A stretch of DNA of 37,114 nucleotides from Verrucomicrobiota bacterium (GCA_947471985.1 CANIZL010000069.1:1-37114), one strand, 5' to 3'; counted from the first letter of the stretch, positions 17,063 to 25,551 are shown. The notes: generated by a model from the letters alone, not told the origin. Numbers and translations: made by a program.

Positions 17063-17956
17063 ATGGTGCCGAACCTTCCCCGCCAAAGTCGCCCCGGCGC
17101 CCGGCTTCTCGGTGCGCGCTCGCGGTGGTTGGGGCAGGCACTGGGCGGCACGGCCGCAGGGTTGATCGCATGGCTGGGAATCATCAGTCACTCCCCCACC
17201 CTGCGCGCCGCGGACCTGCCCGCCCGAAAGCACTCCACGGTGATCATCGCCCATCGCGGCGAACACCTGCGGCATCAGGAAAACACCCTTCCGGCCATTC
17301 AGGGTGCGATCGACGCCGGAGCCGACTTCACGGAAATGGACGTCCGCCGTTCCCGCGACGGTGAGTACCTGCTGATGCACGATGCCACCGTGGATCGCAT
17401 GACCGACGGACACGGAAAGGTCGCCGATCTGAATTGGTCCGAGCTGTCGAAGCTCGTCGTTCAGGATCGCCGACTCACGAACGTCCCACCTTCCCGAATC
17501 CCGTTGTTTCGGGAGGCGTTGCCAGAGTGCCGGGGCCGCATTCACATCTATCTCGATTTCAAAGCCGGTGACCGTAAAAGCGTTGCCGACTTGGTTCACG
17601 CCGCCGGGATGGAGCTTCAGGTGATCGTTTACGACAGTGCCAAAGGCCTCGCCGAATGGTCCACCGTCGCGCCCAATCTGGCCCTGATCACCAGTCCGCC
17701 ACGGAACGCCGCCAAAAGTAAATCAGTGCTGGCGGATTTCGTGAATCACTTCCATCCGCAGGTCCTCGACGAGGCATCTGACGCCGCGTTCGTCGCGAAC
17801 GCTGTCGCCCTCGGCGTTCTGGTGTGGCCCGACATTCAAAGGCACGACGAAGAACCGGCTTACTGGCAATCCATCTGGGACCGGGGAGTCCGGGGTTTCC
17901 AGACCGATCACCCCGCGGAATTGGCTCAATGGCTCGAAAAGGAAGGACGGCGCTGA
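17063..17956 (+). CDS. Glycerophosphodiester phosphodiesterase family protein
   Basis: The product (297 residues from the ATG at 17063) would hydrolyse glycerophosphodiesters to an alcohol and glycerol-3-phosphate. The N-terminus looks like a signal peptide or anchor (basic stretch, then GGTAAGLIAWLGIISH, cleavage near LRAAD), so it should be periplasmic. The GDPD signature is complete: AHRGE with H64 and R65, EMDVRRSRDG (E91 and D93, metal ligands) and LLMHD with catalytic H106. The barrel ends with VLVWPDIQRHDEEPAYWQSI and GVRGFQTDHPAELAQWL, close to the usual G-x-x-TD-x-P end. A start at 16979 would add 28 residues before the signal peptide. It is followed after 163 bp by the small GIY-YIG-like gene. 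Confidence 0.88.
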   Translation: MVPNLPRQSRPGARLLGARSRWLGQALGGTAAGLIAWLGIISHSPTLRAADLPARKHSTVIIAHRGEHLRHQENTLPAIQGAIDAGADFTEMDVRRSRDGEYLLMHDATVDRMTDGHGKVADLNWSELSKLVVQDRRLTNVPPSRIPLFREALPECRGRIHIYLDFKAGDRKSVADLVHAAGMELQVIVYDSAKGLAEWSTVAPNLALITSPPRNAAKSKSVLADFVNHFHPQVLDEASDAAFVANAVALGVLVWPDIQRHDEEPAYWQSIWDRGVRGFQTDHPAELAQWLEKEGRR

Positions 17957-18119
17957 CTGGGCTCGGGTCGTCAAAATTCGATCCATCGGGCCGCCCTCTA
18001 TGGATAAACCCGAATCGTCCTTCCGTGGGTAAATCCCGCGAAACCGCGGGCGAGTCGGCCGCGCAAAACTCGCGGCGGTTTTCCTCCCCCAACCGGCAAC
18101 GTGCTGCCATTCTTCCCCC

Positions 18120-18464
18120 ATGGAAACTGCCGCCACTCCCGCCGCTGCCGCCACCAATTGGTCGGTTTTTGTCCTCCGCAATCCCGCGGACCGGTTCTTT
18201 GTCGGGCACACGGACGACCTCGAGGGCTTCCTCAGCACTGCCGACGCGAACGTCGCGACCTGGACGGCGCAACCGGGCCCCTGGCCGCTGGTGTGGAAGC
18301 ATGAAGGACTTACCGAAGCGGCCGCCCGGAAATACGAAATCAGTCTCAAGCGGGACAAAAACACACCCCGCTTCTTCACCCGTACCGGAGTTACCCCGCC
18401 GCCGCCGCCCGCGCCCGCCAAGCCGGGAGACGCCCCCGTTGACGCCGCTGGCCCTGCTGAATAA
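18120..18464 (+). CDS. Small GIY-YIG-like protein, apparently degenerate
   Basis: A 114-residue protein. Residues 14-35 (WSVFVLRNPADRFFVGHTDDL) match the start of the UvrC/Slx1-type GIY-YIG fold, where the usual sequence is [VW]Y[VI]L..., [FY]Y[IV]G. Here the GIY is replaced by SVFV and the YIG by FVG. The catalytic arginine helix is not seen, and LVWKHEGLTEAAARKYEISLKRDK (about 57-80) matches the later helix with EAAARKYE. This suggests a structural relic or a protein that binds nucleic acid without cutting it. The tail after residue 89 is Pro/Ala-rich low complexity. It lies between the GDPD gene and the exporter operon. Confidence 0.65.
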   Translation: METAATPAAAATNWSVFVLRNPADRFFVGHTDDLEGFLSTADANVATWTAQPGPWPLVWKHEGLTEAAARKYEISLKRDKNTPRFFTRTGVTPPPPPAPAKPGDAPVDAAGPAE

Positions 18465-18618
18465 GCCGATGGATCAGCGCGGCCGGGATCGCAGGGTGGA
18501 CTTCACAAATCTGCTCACTTAATAAAGTCCCATGCCGGAGTTTCGCGCCAACTCCACCTCCCGGTGGATCGCAACCGACAAAAATTGGAGCCGCAAGTAC
18601 CACCCGAGTAGCCCGCCA

Positions 18619-19608
18619 ATGACGGCGTACTCCTGGTTGCCGGTGCTGATTCTGCTGCTGACCCGCGCCCTCGCTGTCGGCACTCCGGAGGTTCGCGACG
18701 CCAGCGTCTCCGCACTGGGCCGACTGGAGCCGGCCGGCGGACTGGTCCATGTGGCGGCACCCTATTCCATCCAAGGCCCTTCCATTCTGGGGGAATTGCT
18801 GGTCCGCGACGGTGAGTCGGTGACCAATGCACAATTGCTGGCCCGCACCCACACCCATGCGGCGTCACTGGCCGCGTGGCGTCACGCGGAGCGGTTGGCC
18901 GAAGCCGCACGCGCGCGCCAAACCCAGGCGGAAGCGGGCGCCAAGCCGGCTGAGATTGCCACGCTGGCCGCCGAAGTGCAGCGCGATGCGGCACAATTAG
19001 CCGACGCCCAACGGGAATTGCAGCGATTGAACCGGCTCCGGGCCGAAGGCGCTGTCTCCCAGCAAAGCCTGGACGAGGCCCACACCCGTTGGTTGACGCG
19101 CTCCAACATTGTCGAATCCACGTCGCGTCGACTGGCCGCGGGACAGGAAGTTCGGGCGGAAGATGTCGCCGTTGCTCGCGCCGAGGTCGCCGTCGCGGTC
19201 GCGCAGGCCGAACGCGCCCTCGAAGAATTAAATCAAACAATCATCCGCGCCCCGCAGGCCGGACAGATTCTCGCCCTTCACGTCCGGACCGGCGAACAGG
19301 TCGGCCCCGAAGGATTGCTCGATCTGGGACGGACGGACGTCATGGACGTCAAAGTGGAGGTCTATGAGACCGATATCCGGAAGGTGCGGATCGGGCAAAA
19401 AACGGAGGTCACGGGTGATGCCTTTCCGCAAAAGCTCACCGGCAAAGTGGAACAGATCGGGCGTCAGGTCCGAAAACATCGCCTACTGAATCCCGATCCG
19501 TCGGAGTTCGCCGATGCGCGGGTGGTGGAGGTCATCGTCCGCCTCGATAACGGGGTTTCCGTTTCGGGTTTGACCGGAGCTCTGGTCAACGTGCGCATCC
19601 TGCCGTGA
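18619..19608 (+). CDS. HlyD-family periplasmic adaptor of a DevBCA-type exporter
   Basis: The 329-residue product is a membrane-fusion protein with one N-terminal helix (SWLPVLILLLTRALAV). The biotinyl-lipoyl-like halves appear around GLVHVAAPYSIQGPSILGELLVRDGE and LNQTIIRAPQAGQILALHVRTGEQV, flanking a long coiled coil (roughly residues 75-195, rich in Ala, Glu, Gln and Arg). It ends with a beta-barrel-like part with DVKVEVYETDIRKVRIGQKTEV. DevB proteins of cyanobacteria do this job for glycolipid export. The start at 18619 gives a normal signal-anchor; the frame opens further up to 18532. The stop overlaps the next gene's GTG start in GTGA, so the two are translationally coupled. Confidence 0.88.
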   Translation: MTAYSWLPVLILLLTRALAVGTPEVRDASVSALGRLEPAGGLVHVAAPYSIQGPSILGELLVRDGESVTNAQLLARTHTHAASLAAWRHAERLAEAARARQTQAEAGAKPAEIATLAAEVQRDAAQLADAQRELQRLNRLRAEGAVSQQSLDEAHTRWLTRSNIVESTSRRLAAGQEVRAEDVAVARAEVAVAVAQAERALEELNQTIIRAPQAGQILALHVRTGEQVGPEGLLDLGRTDVMDVKVEVYETDIRKVRIGQKTEVTGDAFPQKLTGKVEQIGRQVRKHRLLNPDPSEFADARVVEVIVRLDNGVSVSGLTGALVNVRILP

Positions 19609-20798
19609 AAGTTTCCACCTACGCGACCCTGCGTGACGCGTTGCGCCCCGCTGGCGTGCCGTTGGCGTGGCGACAGTTAACCGCCCGTCGCCTGCGTTTT
19701 TCCGCCGCCGTCGCGGGCATTTCGTTCGCGTCAGTAATGATGCTGATGCAACTGGGCTTTCACGACGCGCTTTATGACAGTGTGATCCTGCTGCACCAGG
19801 CGTTCACGGGCGAACTCGTGCTGATCAGTCCCCAATACGATTCCCTGGGGGACGCCCGCACCTTCACCCGTCACCGCCTGAATCAGGCGCGGGCCGTGAC
19901 CGGTGTCGACCAAGCCCGCCCGCTGTATATCGGGATGGCGCCGTGGAAGAATCCCGAGACCCGGCATGACCGGACCATCTTCGTCATCGGGGTGGATGCC
20001 GCCGCCCCACCGCTGCGGTTGCCCGAGCTGACCCAGTTCCGCTCCATCCTGCAACGCCCGGATGAGATCCTGTTCGATGCCGCCTCCCGGTTGGAATTCG
20101 GTGACGTGGCCGCCCGTCTGCACGCGGGTGAATCCGTGGCGACCGAGGTAAACGGGTTCCGGGTCCGAGTCGCTGGCTTATTCCAGCTGGGAACCTCCTT
20201 TGCCGCGGATGGCAACGTGCTGATGGGAGAGCCCGCGTTTCATCGGCTCTTCCCGCAGCTCTCCCCCAGTCTGGTCAGCCTCGCGGTATTGGAACTTACC
20301 CCCGGTGCCGATGCCCGACACGTGCAGGCAGCGCTCCGCGAACGCCTGCCGGCCGACGTCACCGTGTTGACCCGATCGGAACTTATGGAGCGGGAGGTCG
20401 ATTATTGGGCGCGCCGCACTCCGATTGGTTTTGTTATCAGCGCCGGAATGATCATCGGCTTCATTGTCGGATCGGTGATCGTTTACCAGATCCTCTACAC
20501 GGACCTGAGTGATCATTTGCGCGAGTACGCCGTCCTCAAGGCCACGGGATGTTCGGACGGATTCCTGAACGGTATCGTAGTCCAACAATCCGTGGTGCTC
20601 GCGGTGGCGGGCTTCATTCCCGCCGCCGTGGTTTCCTGGGGGGTCTTCTACGCCACCCGCGTGGCCACGTCATTGCCCGCTTATCTGGATTGGAAAAAAT
20701 CGGCCATTGTCCTCTCCCTGACCCTCGCCATGTGCTGCGTGTCCGGTCTGTTGGCCCTGCGGGTGCTCCGTCAGGCCGATCCCGCTGACGTCTTCTGA
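19605..20798 (+). CDS. DevC-type ABC transporter permease
   Basis: This 397-residue permease belongs to the FtsX/MacB-like DevC family: PLAWRQLTARRLRFSAAVAGISFASVMMLMQLG near the N-terminus (first helix about 30-52), a long periplasmic domain (about 53-275), then three helices (about 280-305, 325-355, 362-385). The start of the last part, GFVISAGMIIGFIVGSVIVYQILYTDLSDHLREYAVLKATGCSD, carries the coupling helix typical of the family (EYAVLKATG). DevC works with a DevA ATPase and a DevB adaptor to push a lipid-like substrate across the envelope. The start is a GTG at 19605, overlapping the upstream stop. The ATPase gene begins one base after its stop. Confidence 0.9.
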   Translation: MKVSTYATLRDALRPAGVPLAWRQLTARRLRFSAAVAGISFASVMMLMQLGFHDALYDSVILLHQAFTGELVLISPQYDSLGDARTFTRHRLNQARAVTGVDQARPLYIGMAPWKNPETRHDRTIFVIGVDAAAPPLRLPELTQFRSILQRPDEILFDAASRLEFGDVAARLHAGESVATEVNGFRVRVAGLFQLGTSFAADGNVLMGEPAFHRLFPQLSPSLVSLAVLELTPGADARHVQAALRERLPADVTVLTRSELMEREVDYWARRTPIGFVISAGMIIGFIVGSVIVYQILYTDLSDHLREYAVLKATGCSDGFLNGIVVQQSVVLAVAGFIPAAVVSWGVFYATRVATSLPAYLDWKKSAIVLSLTLAMCCVSGLLALRVLRQADPADVF

Positions 20799-20799
20799 G

Positions 20800-22113
20800 A
20801 TGGACCCGCTGATCCAGCTGCGCGATGTGTACCACGCCTTCGGCCAGGGCGGGCTGAGAAAAACCGTCCTCCAGGGGGTCTCCGCCGAGATCCGGCGCGG
20901 AGAGATTGTGCTGCTCACCGGGCCATCAGGGGCCGGCAAGACGACGATCCTCACACTGGCCGGCGGCCTGCGGAGCGTGCAGGCGGGTAGCTTGCGTGTC
21001 TTCGGTGAGGAACTCTTCGGCGCCACCCCGGCCACCTTGTTGCGGATTCGACGCCAGATTGGCTTCATCTTCCAAAACCCCAACCTGCTGGACGCCCTCA
21101 CGGCGTGTCAGAACGTGGCGCTGCCCCTGGCTTGGGCCGGAGTCATCGATCCCACGGAGGCCCGGGCCCGGGCACTCGCCCGGCTCGAACAAGTGGGCCT
21201 GGCCGAACATGCCGACAAACACCCCAACAAGCTGTCGGGTGGACAACGGCAGCGCGTGGCCATCGCCCGGGCGCTGGTCGTGGAGCCACGATTGATTCTG
21301 GCGGACGAACCCACCAGTGCCTTGGACAAGCAGACCGGCCGCGAAGTCGTCGAACTGCTGCAACGCCTGGCCCAACACCAGCAGTGCACCGTCCTGCTGG
21401 TCACTCACGATCCACGGATTCTCGACATCGCCGACCGCACCTTGTCGCTGGAGGATGGCCAACTGATCTCCCACGCCCGCGGCGCCACCCAAATGGCCAC
21501 TCAGCTCACCGCCGGGGTGGCTGAACTCGGTCGCCCCGAACTACTCACCCGCCAGGTGGCATCGCTGGACGAACCGGCCTTCTTTCGATTCCTTGAGGAA
21601 TCGACCGGGGAAATGGACGAGCTTCGACGGGCCCTGCAAAAGGCCCGCGCGCAAGTATCCGCCGCCCGCTTTGATCAACTGCTGGTCGCGACGACGTTCA
21701 AGGCCGGGCAATTCCTCCGCGCCGACCGCGTGACCTTGTTTGCGGTGGACGCCGCCGCCGGAAAATTGCGTTCCCGGGTGGCCCAGAGCGGCTCGGACCA
21801 ACTCCTGCAGATCGAACTGGATATCGGTCAGGGTGTGGCCGGTTACGTGGCACGAACCGGGGAGGTCGTTCGTCTGCGGGATGCCTACGAAAGTCCGCTT
21901 TTCAATCGGGAAGTGGATCGGCGGACCGGCTACCGGACGCGCAGCCTGCTGTGCGTGCCAGTGACCAACAGTGCCGGCCAGGTGGTGGGCGTGGCCCAGG
22001 TGCTGAACAAACTCGGCGGCGGCGATTTCGATGAGGACGACGAACGCCGGTTCAAGGAATTCTTCCGTCCGATCGGGCGACTGCTGGACCAATTGATCGA
22101 CACCGAGAGGTAA
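20800..22113 (+). CDS. DevA-type ABC ATPase with C-terminal GAF domain
   Basis: Residues 1-225 are a complete ABC ATPase: Walker [10 protein letters not shown] (41-49), Q-loop [10 protein letters not shown] (91-100), signature LSGGQRQR (145-152), Walker [13 protein letters not shown] (165-176) and switch histidine H203. After a linker of about 60 residues with a helical, possibly coiled-coil stretch ([18 protein letters not shown], around 268-285), residues about 290-435 form a GAF domain. It ends in [13 protein letters not shown] (403-415), which fits NK-X5-F-X3-DE, the signature of cyclic-nucleotide-binding GAF domains of phosphodiesterases and cyanobacterial cyclases. [13 protein letters not shown] (376-388) also fits. 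DevA ATPases are usually about 220-250 residues, so this one is doubled by fusion. Last gene of the exporter operon. Confidence 0.92.
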   Translation: MDPLIQLRDVYHAFGQGGLRKTVLQGVSAEIRRGEIVLLTGPSGAGKTTILTLAGGLRSVQAGSLRVFGEELFGATPATLLRIRRQIGFIFQNPNLLDALTACQNVALPLAWAGVIDPTEARARALARLEQVGLAEHADKHPNKLSGGQRQRVAIARALVVEPRLILADEPTSALDKQTGREVVELLQRLAQHQQCTVLLVTHDPRILDIADRTLSLEDGQLISHARGATQMATQLTAGVAELGRPELLTRQVASLDEPAFFRFLEESTGEMDELRRALQKARAQVSAARFDQLLVATTFKAGQFLRADRVTLFAVDAAAGKLRSRVAQSGSDQLLQIELDIGQGVAGYVARTGEVVRLRDAYESPLFNREVDRRTGYRTRSLLCVPVTNSAGQVVGVAQVLNKLGGGDFDEDDERRFKEFFRPIGRLLDQLIDTER

Positions 22114-22133
22114 GCTCCGGCGGCCCGTGATCA

Positions 22134-24533
22134 TCAGCGGGCCCGTCGGGCGATCTCCTGCCACTCGGCCAGAGCGGCTTCGTATTCCCGGAGATTTGCC
22201 GCCGGCAGCACCGGCCGATTGCGCTCCAATTCCTCCTGACACCTCTTGACCAGCCAGTCGATCTCTTCCCGCCGAGGCCGCGGTTCCTCCCGGCCCAGGC
22301 GCACGTGCCAGGCACCTGTGTGCGCGAAACGAAAACGCCCCGCTTCACGCGCCTCCCAGGCGCGCACTGCCAGCCATCCGCTGTGCGAAAGGCTCACTTC
22401 GCCGGAAATTACCCCTCGATAGCCGCCACCCGTGCGGGCGGTCATCGCCACACTCTCGGTCGAAACCACCTCGCCATCCGCAATGATTTCCACCGTCGTG
22501 TGCGGCTGTTCCGAAAGAATCTCGCCCTCCACGCGAAAGTTGGCTACGGCCCCGGCACGACGACGAAACCGGGTACCCGGCAGGGTGCCGTTCACCTGAG
22601 CCAGGAGCATGGGTCCCGTGGTGACAAAACTATGCCCCGCCTTCAGTCCGCGCAGCCAGCCGGCCGGGTCAAAGCCGCCGTCCTGATGCACATAAACCCG
22701 GCTGAAACCAAGGGGCACGGGATGTACGCCATTGGCCGTACCCGCCGAGGGCGCGATGGAAAAGCCGCAGTTCAAAAGCGCGTACCAGGTGCGGAATCCA
22801 AACAGCGTCCAGTTCCGTTCGGTGTCGTTGCCCGCTCCCGCCTGCATCCAGGCGGGGGCACCCAGAGCCCAGGACCGCACCCCGAACTCCGTCTGCCAAT
22901 GATGGTTATTCGCCAATTCGAAAAGATCCGGCTTGAGCAAAGGAACCAGCGGCATCGACCACGGCCAGTTATGCTTCTCCAGGTCCAGCAGTGCCCCTTC
23001 CGCCCGCGCCCGGGCCACGACCGCTCGAATGGGTTGGGCGGGTAGATCGAGTACCGTCTTATGATTCAGCACCAGCAGAGCGCCCTGGGTATGCGAGCGA
23101 CCGGCGCTGCTGAAAATCTCGTACTCGGAGTTACGGGCAAACCACGCGTGGGTGGCATCGATCCGTTGCACGGGATCCGCCCACGTTCCCTTCATGTTCT
23201 GCGGACTGTCCTGCGGCGAAACCCGGTCGACGGTCGTCCAGTACACCATGGGCAGGGCGACATTCAAATCCTCCGCCAGTTGCACATTGGGTAGATCCGC
23301 CGGCGAGCGGTGGTTATGCCCGTCGCCACTGAACCAGCCACGTTGATTCATCGGCGCCCAGTGGCGCAACGGGACGCGGATGTCGACGGGCTCAGAACCG
23401 ACGTCGAATTCCACCTCACCCGGCAACCACTCCGGTCCACGCTCGGCCCGGGCCGTGTAGTGACCGGGCGGAAGCCGCACTTCAAAAGGGTCCGCCGAAA
23501 GTGTCGTGTGCATCTCCACGCTGGACGCACCACTCCGGCGTTGGTAGGCGATGGCCGAACCCTGCGGCGCCTGACTGTCCGGAAAATACCAGGTTCCCGC
23601 GGTATCGCGCAGATACAGTCGGGCCGGCAGTAGTTGCTCCGAATCGCCCTCCACGATCCGTCCCACGACCGTGGTCAGGACCCGGGGCCGCGCCTGACGT
23701 TCCTCAATGGCCGCCATCGGCCGCTCCGGCGCCTTTCCTGGATCGACATACCGAGCGAGATCGCGCAAGGCCACCGCGCGATATCCGTTGGCCGCCAGCC
23801 AGCTGACATACTCGGTAAATCGCTCGGGCGGCGTATGCACCCAGGGATGATCCCGGTCGGGCACCCCGTGAAATTGCAGGACGGCGATCCGTCCCTGACG
23901 TGCCAGTCCAGCCGCCCGTCGGAACTCGGCCAGCGTCCAGAACGGCCGGGCGTCGCCCGCAGTCGGGATTAACAGGGCATGATCCAGCCCCGGCTCGTAG
24001 GCCCGCCCCTCACCCTTTTCGTACGGAAACTCGGGCTGCCCGCCCCGCCGGGCCCACGTGTAGCCAAACTCCGCGAGCAGCGGCAAGGCCCCGGGGTGGA
24101 AGGAATTTCCCGGATATCCAAAACTGGTCGGACGTGGAATCCCATTCTCCGCACACCGCTCCTCGATGGCCGACAGTTGTTGGCGCAACAATCCCAATGT
24201 ATCCGCCGACACCCCCAAATGATCCCGCGAGTGGTTGCCAATCTCAAACCCGTCCCGGTGCAGGGCGGCGATCTGCTCCCACGTCAAATAGTCCTGCTTG
24301 TTCGTCCGGAATCCGAATCCCTCCGTGATGAAAAAAGTCGCACCAAAACCGAACTTCTTCAGCAACGGCGCCACCACCGCATGATGGGACGCGACGGAGT
24401 CGTCAAAGGTCAGCACGACCAGTTTGTCGGGAATCGGCTCCAAGGCCGGGAGTCGCGGCACCGCCATTAGTCCAACGAATGCAAACGCCAGCCAACGCCA
24501 CCCGAATCGGGCCGGGAAAACCAGGGGAAACAT
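22134..24533 (-). CDS. Secreted polysaccharide deacetylase fused to CehA/McbA-like metallohydrolase
   Basis: The 799-residue protein begins with a signal peptide (LAFAFVGLMAVPRLPA). Residues about 36-265 are a NodB-type polysaccharide deacetylase: TFDDS (D44, D45), the metal-binding HSRDH (H101, H105), RPTSFGYPGN (135-143) and VLQFHGVPD (218-225). Residues about 285-395 look like beta-sandwich modules (FEVRLPPGHYTARAE). From about 398 the chain has GWFSGDGHNHRSPAD (HNH at 406-408) and continues to the C-terminus as a CehA/McbA-type (PHP-like) metallohydrolase. The two parts suggest deacetylation and hydrolysis on one carbohydrate-like substrate in the periplasm. The gene ends 20 bp from the exporter gene on the other strand. 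The start at 24533 is the first in frame with a good signal peptide. Confidence 0.83.
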   Translation of the reverse strand: MFPLVFPARFGWRWLAFAFVGLMAVPRLPALEPIPDKLVVLTFDDSVASHHAVVAPLLKKFGFGATFFITEGFGFRTNKQDYLTWEQIAALHRDGFEIGNHSRDHLGVSADTLGLLRQQLSAIEERCAENGIPRPTSFGYPGNSFHPGALPLLAEFGYTWARRGGQPEFPYEKGEGRAYEPGLDHALLIPTAGDARPFWTLAEFRRAAGLARQGRIAVLQFHGVPDRDHPWVHTPPERFTEYVSWLAANGYRAVALRDLARYVDPGKAPERPMAAIEERQARPRVLTTVVGRIVEGDSEQLLPARLYLRDTAGTWYFPDSQAPQGSAIAYQRRSGASSVEMHTTLSADPFEVRLPPGHYTARAERGPEWLPGEVEFDVGSEPVDIRVPLRHWAPMNQRGWFSGDGHNHRSPADLPNVQLAEDLNVALPMVYWTTVDRVSPQDSPQNMKGTWADPVQRIDATHAWFARNSEYEIFSSAGRSHTQGALLVLNHKTVLDLPAQPIRAVVARARAEGALLDLEKHNWPWSMPLVPLLKPDLFELANNHHWQTEFGVRSWALGAPAWMQAGAGNDTERNWTLFGFRTWYALLNCGFSIAPSAGTANGVHPVPLGFSRVYVHQDGGFDPAGWLRGLKAGHSFVTTGPMLLAQVNGTLPGTRFRRRAGAVANFRVEGEILSEQPHTTVEIIADGEVVSTESVAMTARTGGGYRGVISGEVSLSHSGWLAVRAWEAREAGRFRFAHTGAWHVRLGREEPRPRREEIDWLVKRCQEELERNRPVLPAANLREYEAALAEWQEIARRAR

Positions 24534-24575
24534 GAGGGGAAATAAACCACCAAATGATTCCGGGCGAGCCGCAAT

Positions 24576-24608
24576 TCCCCTTCGGTCGGTCCGATTCCGG
24601 ACCAGTCA
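24576..24608. promoter_or_regulatory. Shared palindromic element, copy 1 (divergent deacetylase/yggS region)
   Basis: The site reads TCCCCTT, five variable bases, GGTCCGA, three variable bases, CGGACCAGT, one variable base and A. Its core GGTCCG-N4-CGGACC (24588-24603) is a perfect inverted repeat. The same layout occurs at 25507-25539 before the LysR gene (24 of 33 positions identical). It lies 43 bp before yggS and 42 bp before the deacetylase start. Confidence 0.65.
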
Positions 24609-24651
24609 GGTATTCGTTCGCCCGGAAGATTTACTGCGTCATGGTCCGGGA

Positions 24652-25377
24652 ATGACGACTGCACCTGAATCGATCGAGACCCGTCTCGCTCTCCTCCGCG
24701 AGCGGATGGCGACTGCGTGTCACCGGGCGGGGCGGGACCCCGCCACCGTTGAGTTGCTCGCCGTCAGCAAATTTCACCCACCGGAAAGCGTCGCCCTGGC
24801 GGCCGGGCTGGGCTTGACCCACTTCGGTGAAAGCCGGGTCCAGGAAGCCAAGGTCAAGATTCCCCAGTGTCCGGCCCGCTTGGACTGGCACCTGATCGGC
24901 CATCTGCAATCGAATAAGACCCGCGACGCCGTGGCCCTCTTCCCCACGATCCAGAGCGTCGATTCACTGGACCTGGCGGTCGAGCTCCAGAAGCAGGCCG
25001 AAAAGCAATCCCGTACCGTACGTATCCTTTTGGAAATCAACGTGTCCGGAGAGGCTTCCAAATTCGGCTGGAACCCCGATCGGGCACTCGCAGAACTCGG
25101 CCGAATCAACGAGCTGCGCCGCCTTGAAATCCATGGGCTCATGACGCTCGCGCCCTACACGCCGGACCCCGAAAAGACCCGCCCAATCTTCCGCCGCTTG
25201 AGGGAGTTACGGGACGCATGTTCGGCTCAGCTCGGCGCTCCCCTGCCCGTGCTCAGCATGGGCATGAGCGGTGATCTGGAAGTCGCCATCGAAGAAGGCT
25301 CGACCATGGTCCGGGTAGGGACAGCCCTTTTTGGCGAACGGCCGCGCCCCACCCAACGCCCGGACGGCCCGGATTGA
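24652..25377 (+). CDS. YggS/PLPBP-family pyridoxal phosphate homeostasis protein
   Basis: The 241-residue protein binds pyridoxal phosphate and helps control its level; no enzymatic reaction is known for the family. The Schiff-base lysine is K40 in LLAVSKFHPPE. Further family motifs are THFGESRVQEAKVK (about 57-69), DWHLIGHLQSNKTR (79-92), LEINVSGEASKFG and the closing LSMGMSGDLEVAIEEGSTMVRVGTALFG. The frame is open far upstream to 24424, but the ATG at 24652 is where family members begin. A weak Shine-Dalgarno-like CGGGA precedes it. The 33-bp shared element lies 43 bp upstream, and the LysR gene follows after a gap of 174 bp. Confidence 0.92.
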   Translation: MTTAPESIETRLALLRERMATACHRAGRDPATVELLAVSKFHPPESVALAAGLGLTHFGESRVQEAKVKIPQCPARLDWHLIGHLQSNKTRDAVALFPTIQSVDSLDLAVELQKQAEKQSRTVRILLEINVSGEASKFGWNPDRALAELGRINELRRLEIHGLMTLAPYTPDPEKTRPIFRRLRELRDACSAQLGAPLPVLSMGMSGDLEVAIEEGSTMVRVGTALFGERPRPTQRPDGPD

Positions 25378-25476
25378 GCGGTTTGCCCCTCCCCGGCCGC
25401 GGGAAAAAGTAGCACTCCATACCGGCCGATCGATGACGGTCTCCAGAGGATTGCCCCCCCTTGCAGTCGGCAGGCA

Positions 25477-25505
25477 TTGACATTTCCAAAACGGACGTGT
25501 AGAGA
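25477..25505 (+). promoter_or_regulatory. Predicted sigma-70-type promoter of the LysR gene
   Basis: TTGACA at 25477-25482 is a perfect -35 consensus, followed by exactly 17 bases and TAGAGA (25500-25505; three of six positions match the -10 consensus). The shared palindromic element begins two bases later, so a bound regulator would cover the transcription start. Confidence 0.6.
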
Positions 25506-25506
25506 A

Positions 25507-25539
25507 TCCCCTTACACGGGTCCGAAATCGGACCAGTTA
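25507..25539. promoter_or_regulatory. Shared palindromic element, copy 2 (LysR gene operator)
   Basis: This is the second copy of the 33-bp element, with core GGTCCGAAATCGGACC (25519-25534), a near-perfect palindrome whose arms are seven bases. It directly follows the predicted -10 and ends 12 bases before the GTG start. The position fits autorepression by a dimeric regulator, possibly the LysR protein itself, although spacing differs from a strict T-N11-A LysR box. Confidence 0.6.
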
Positions 25540-25551
25540 TGATGATCATCA

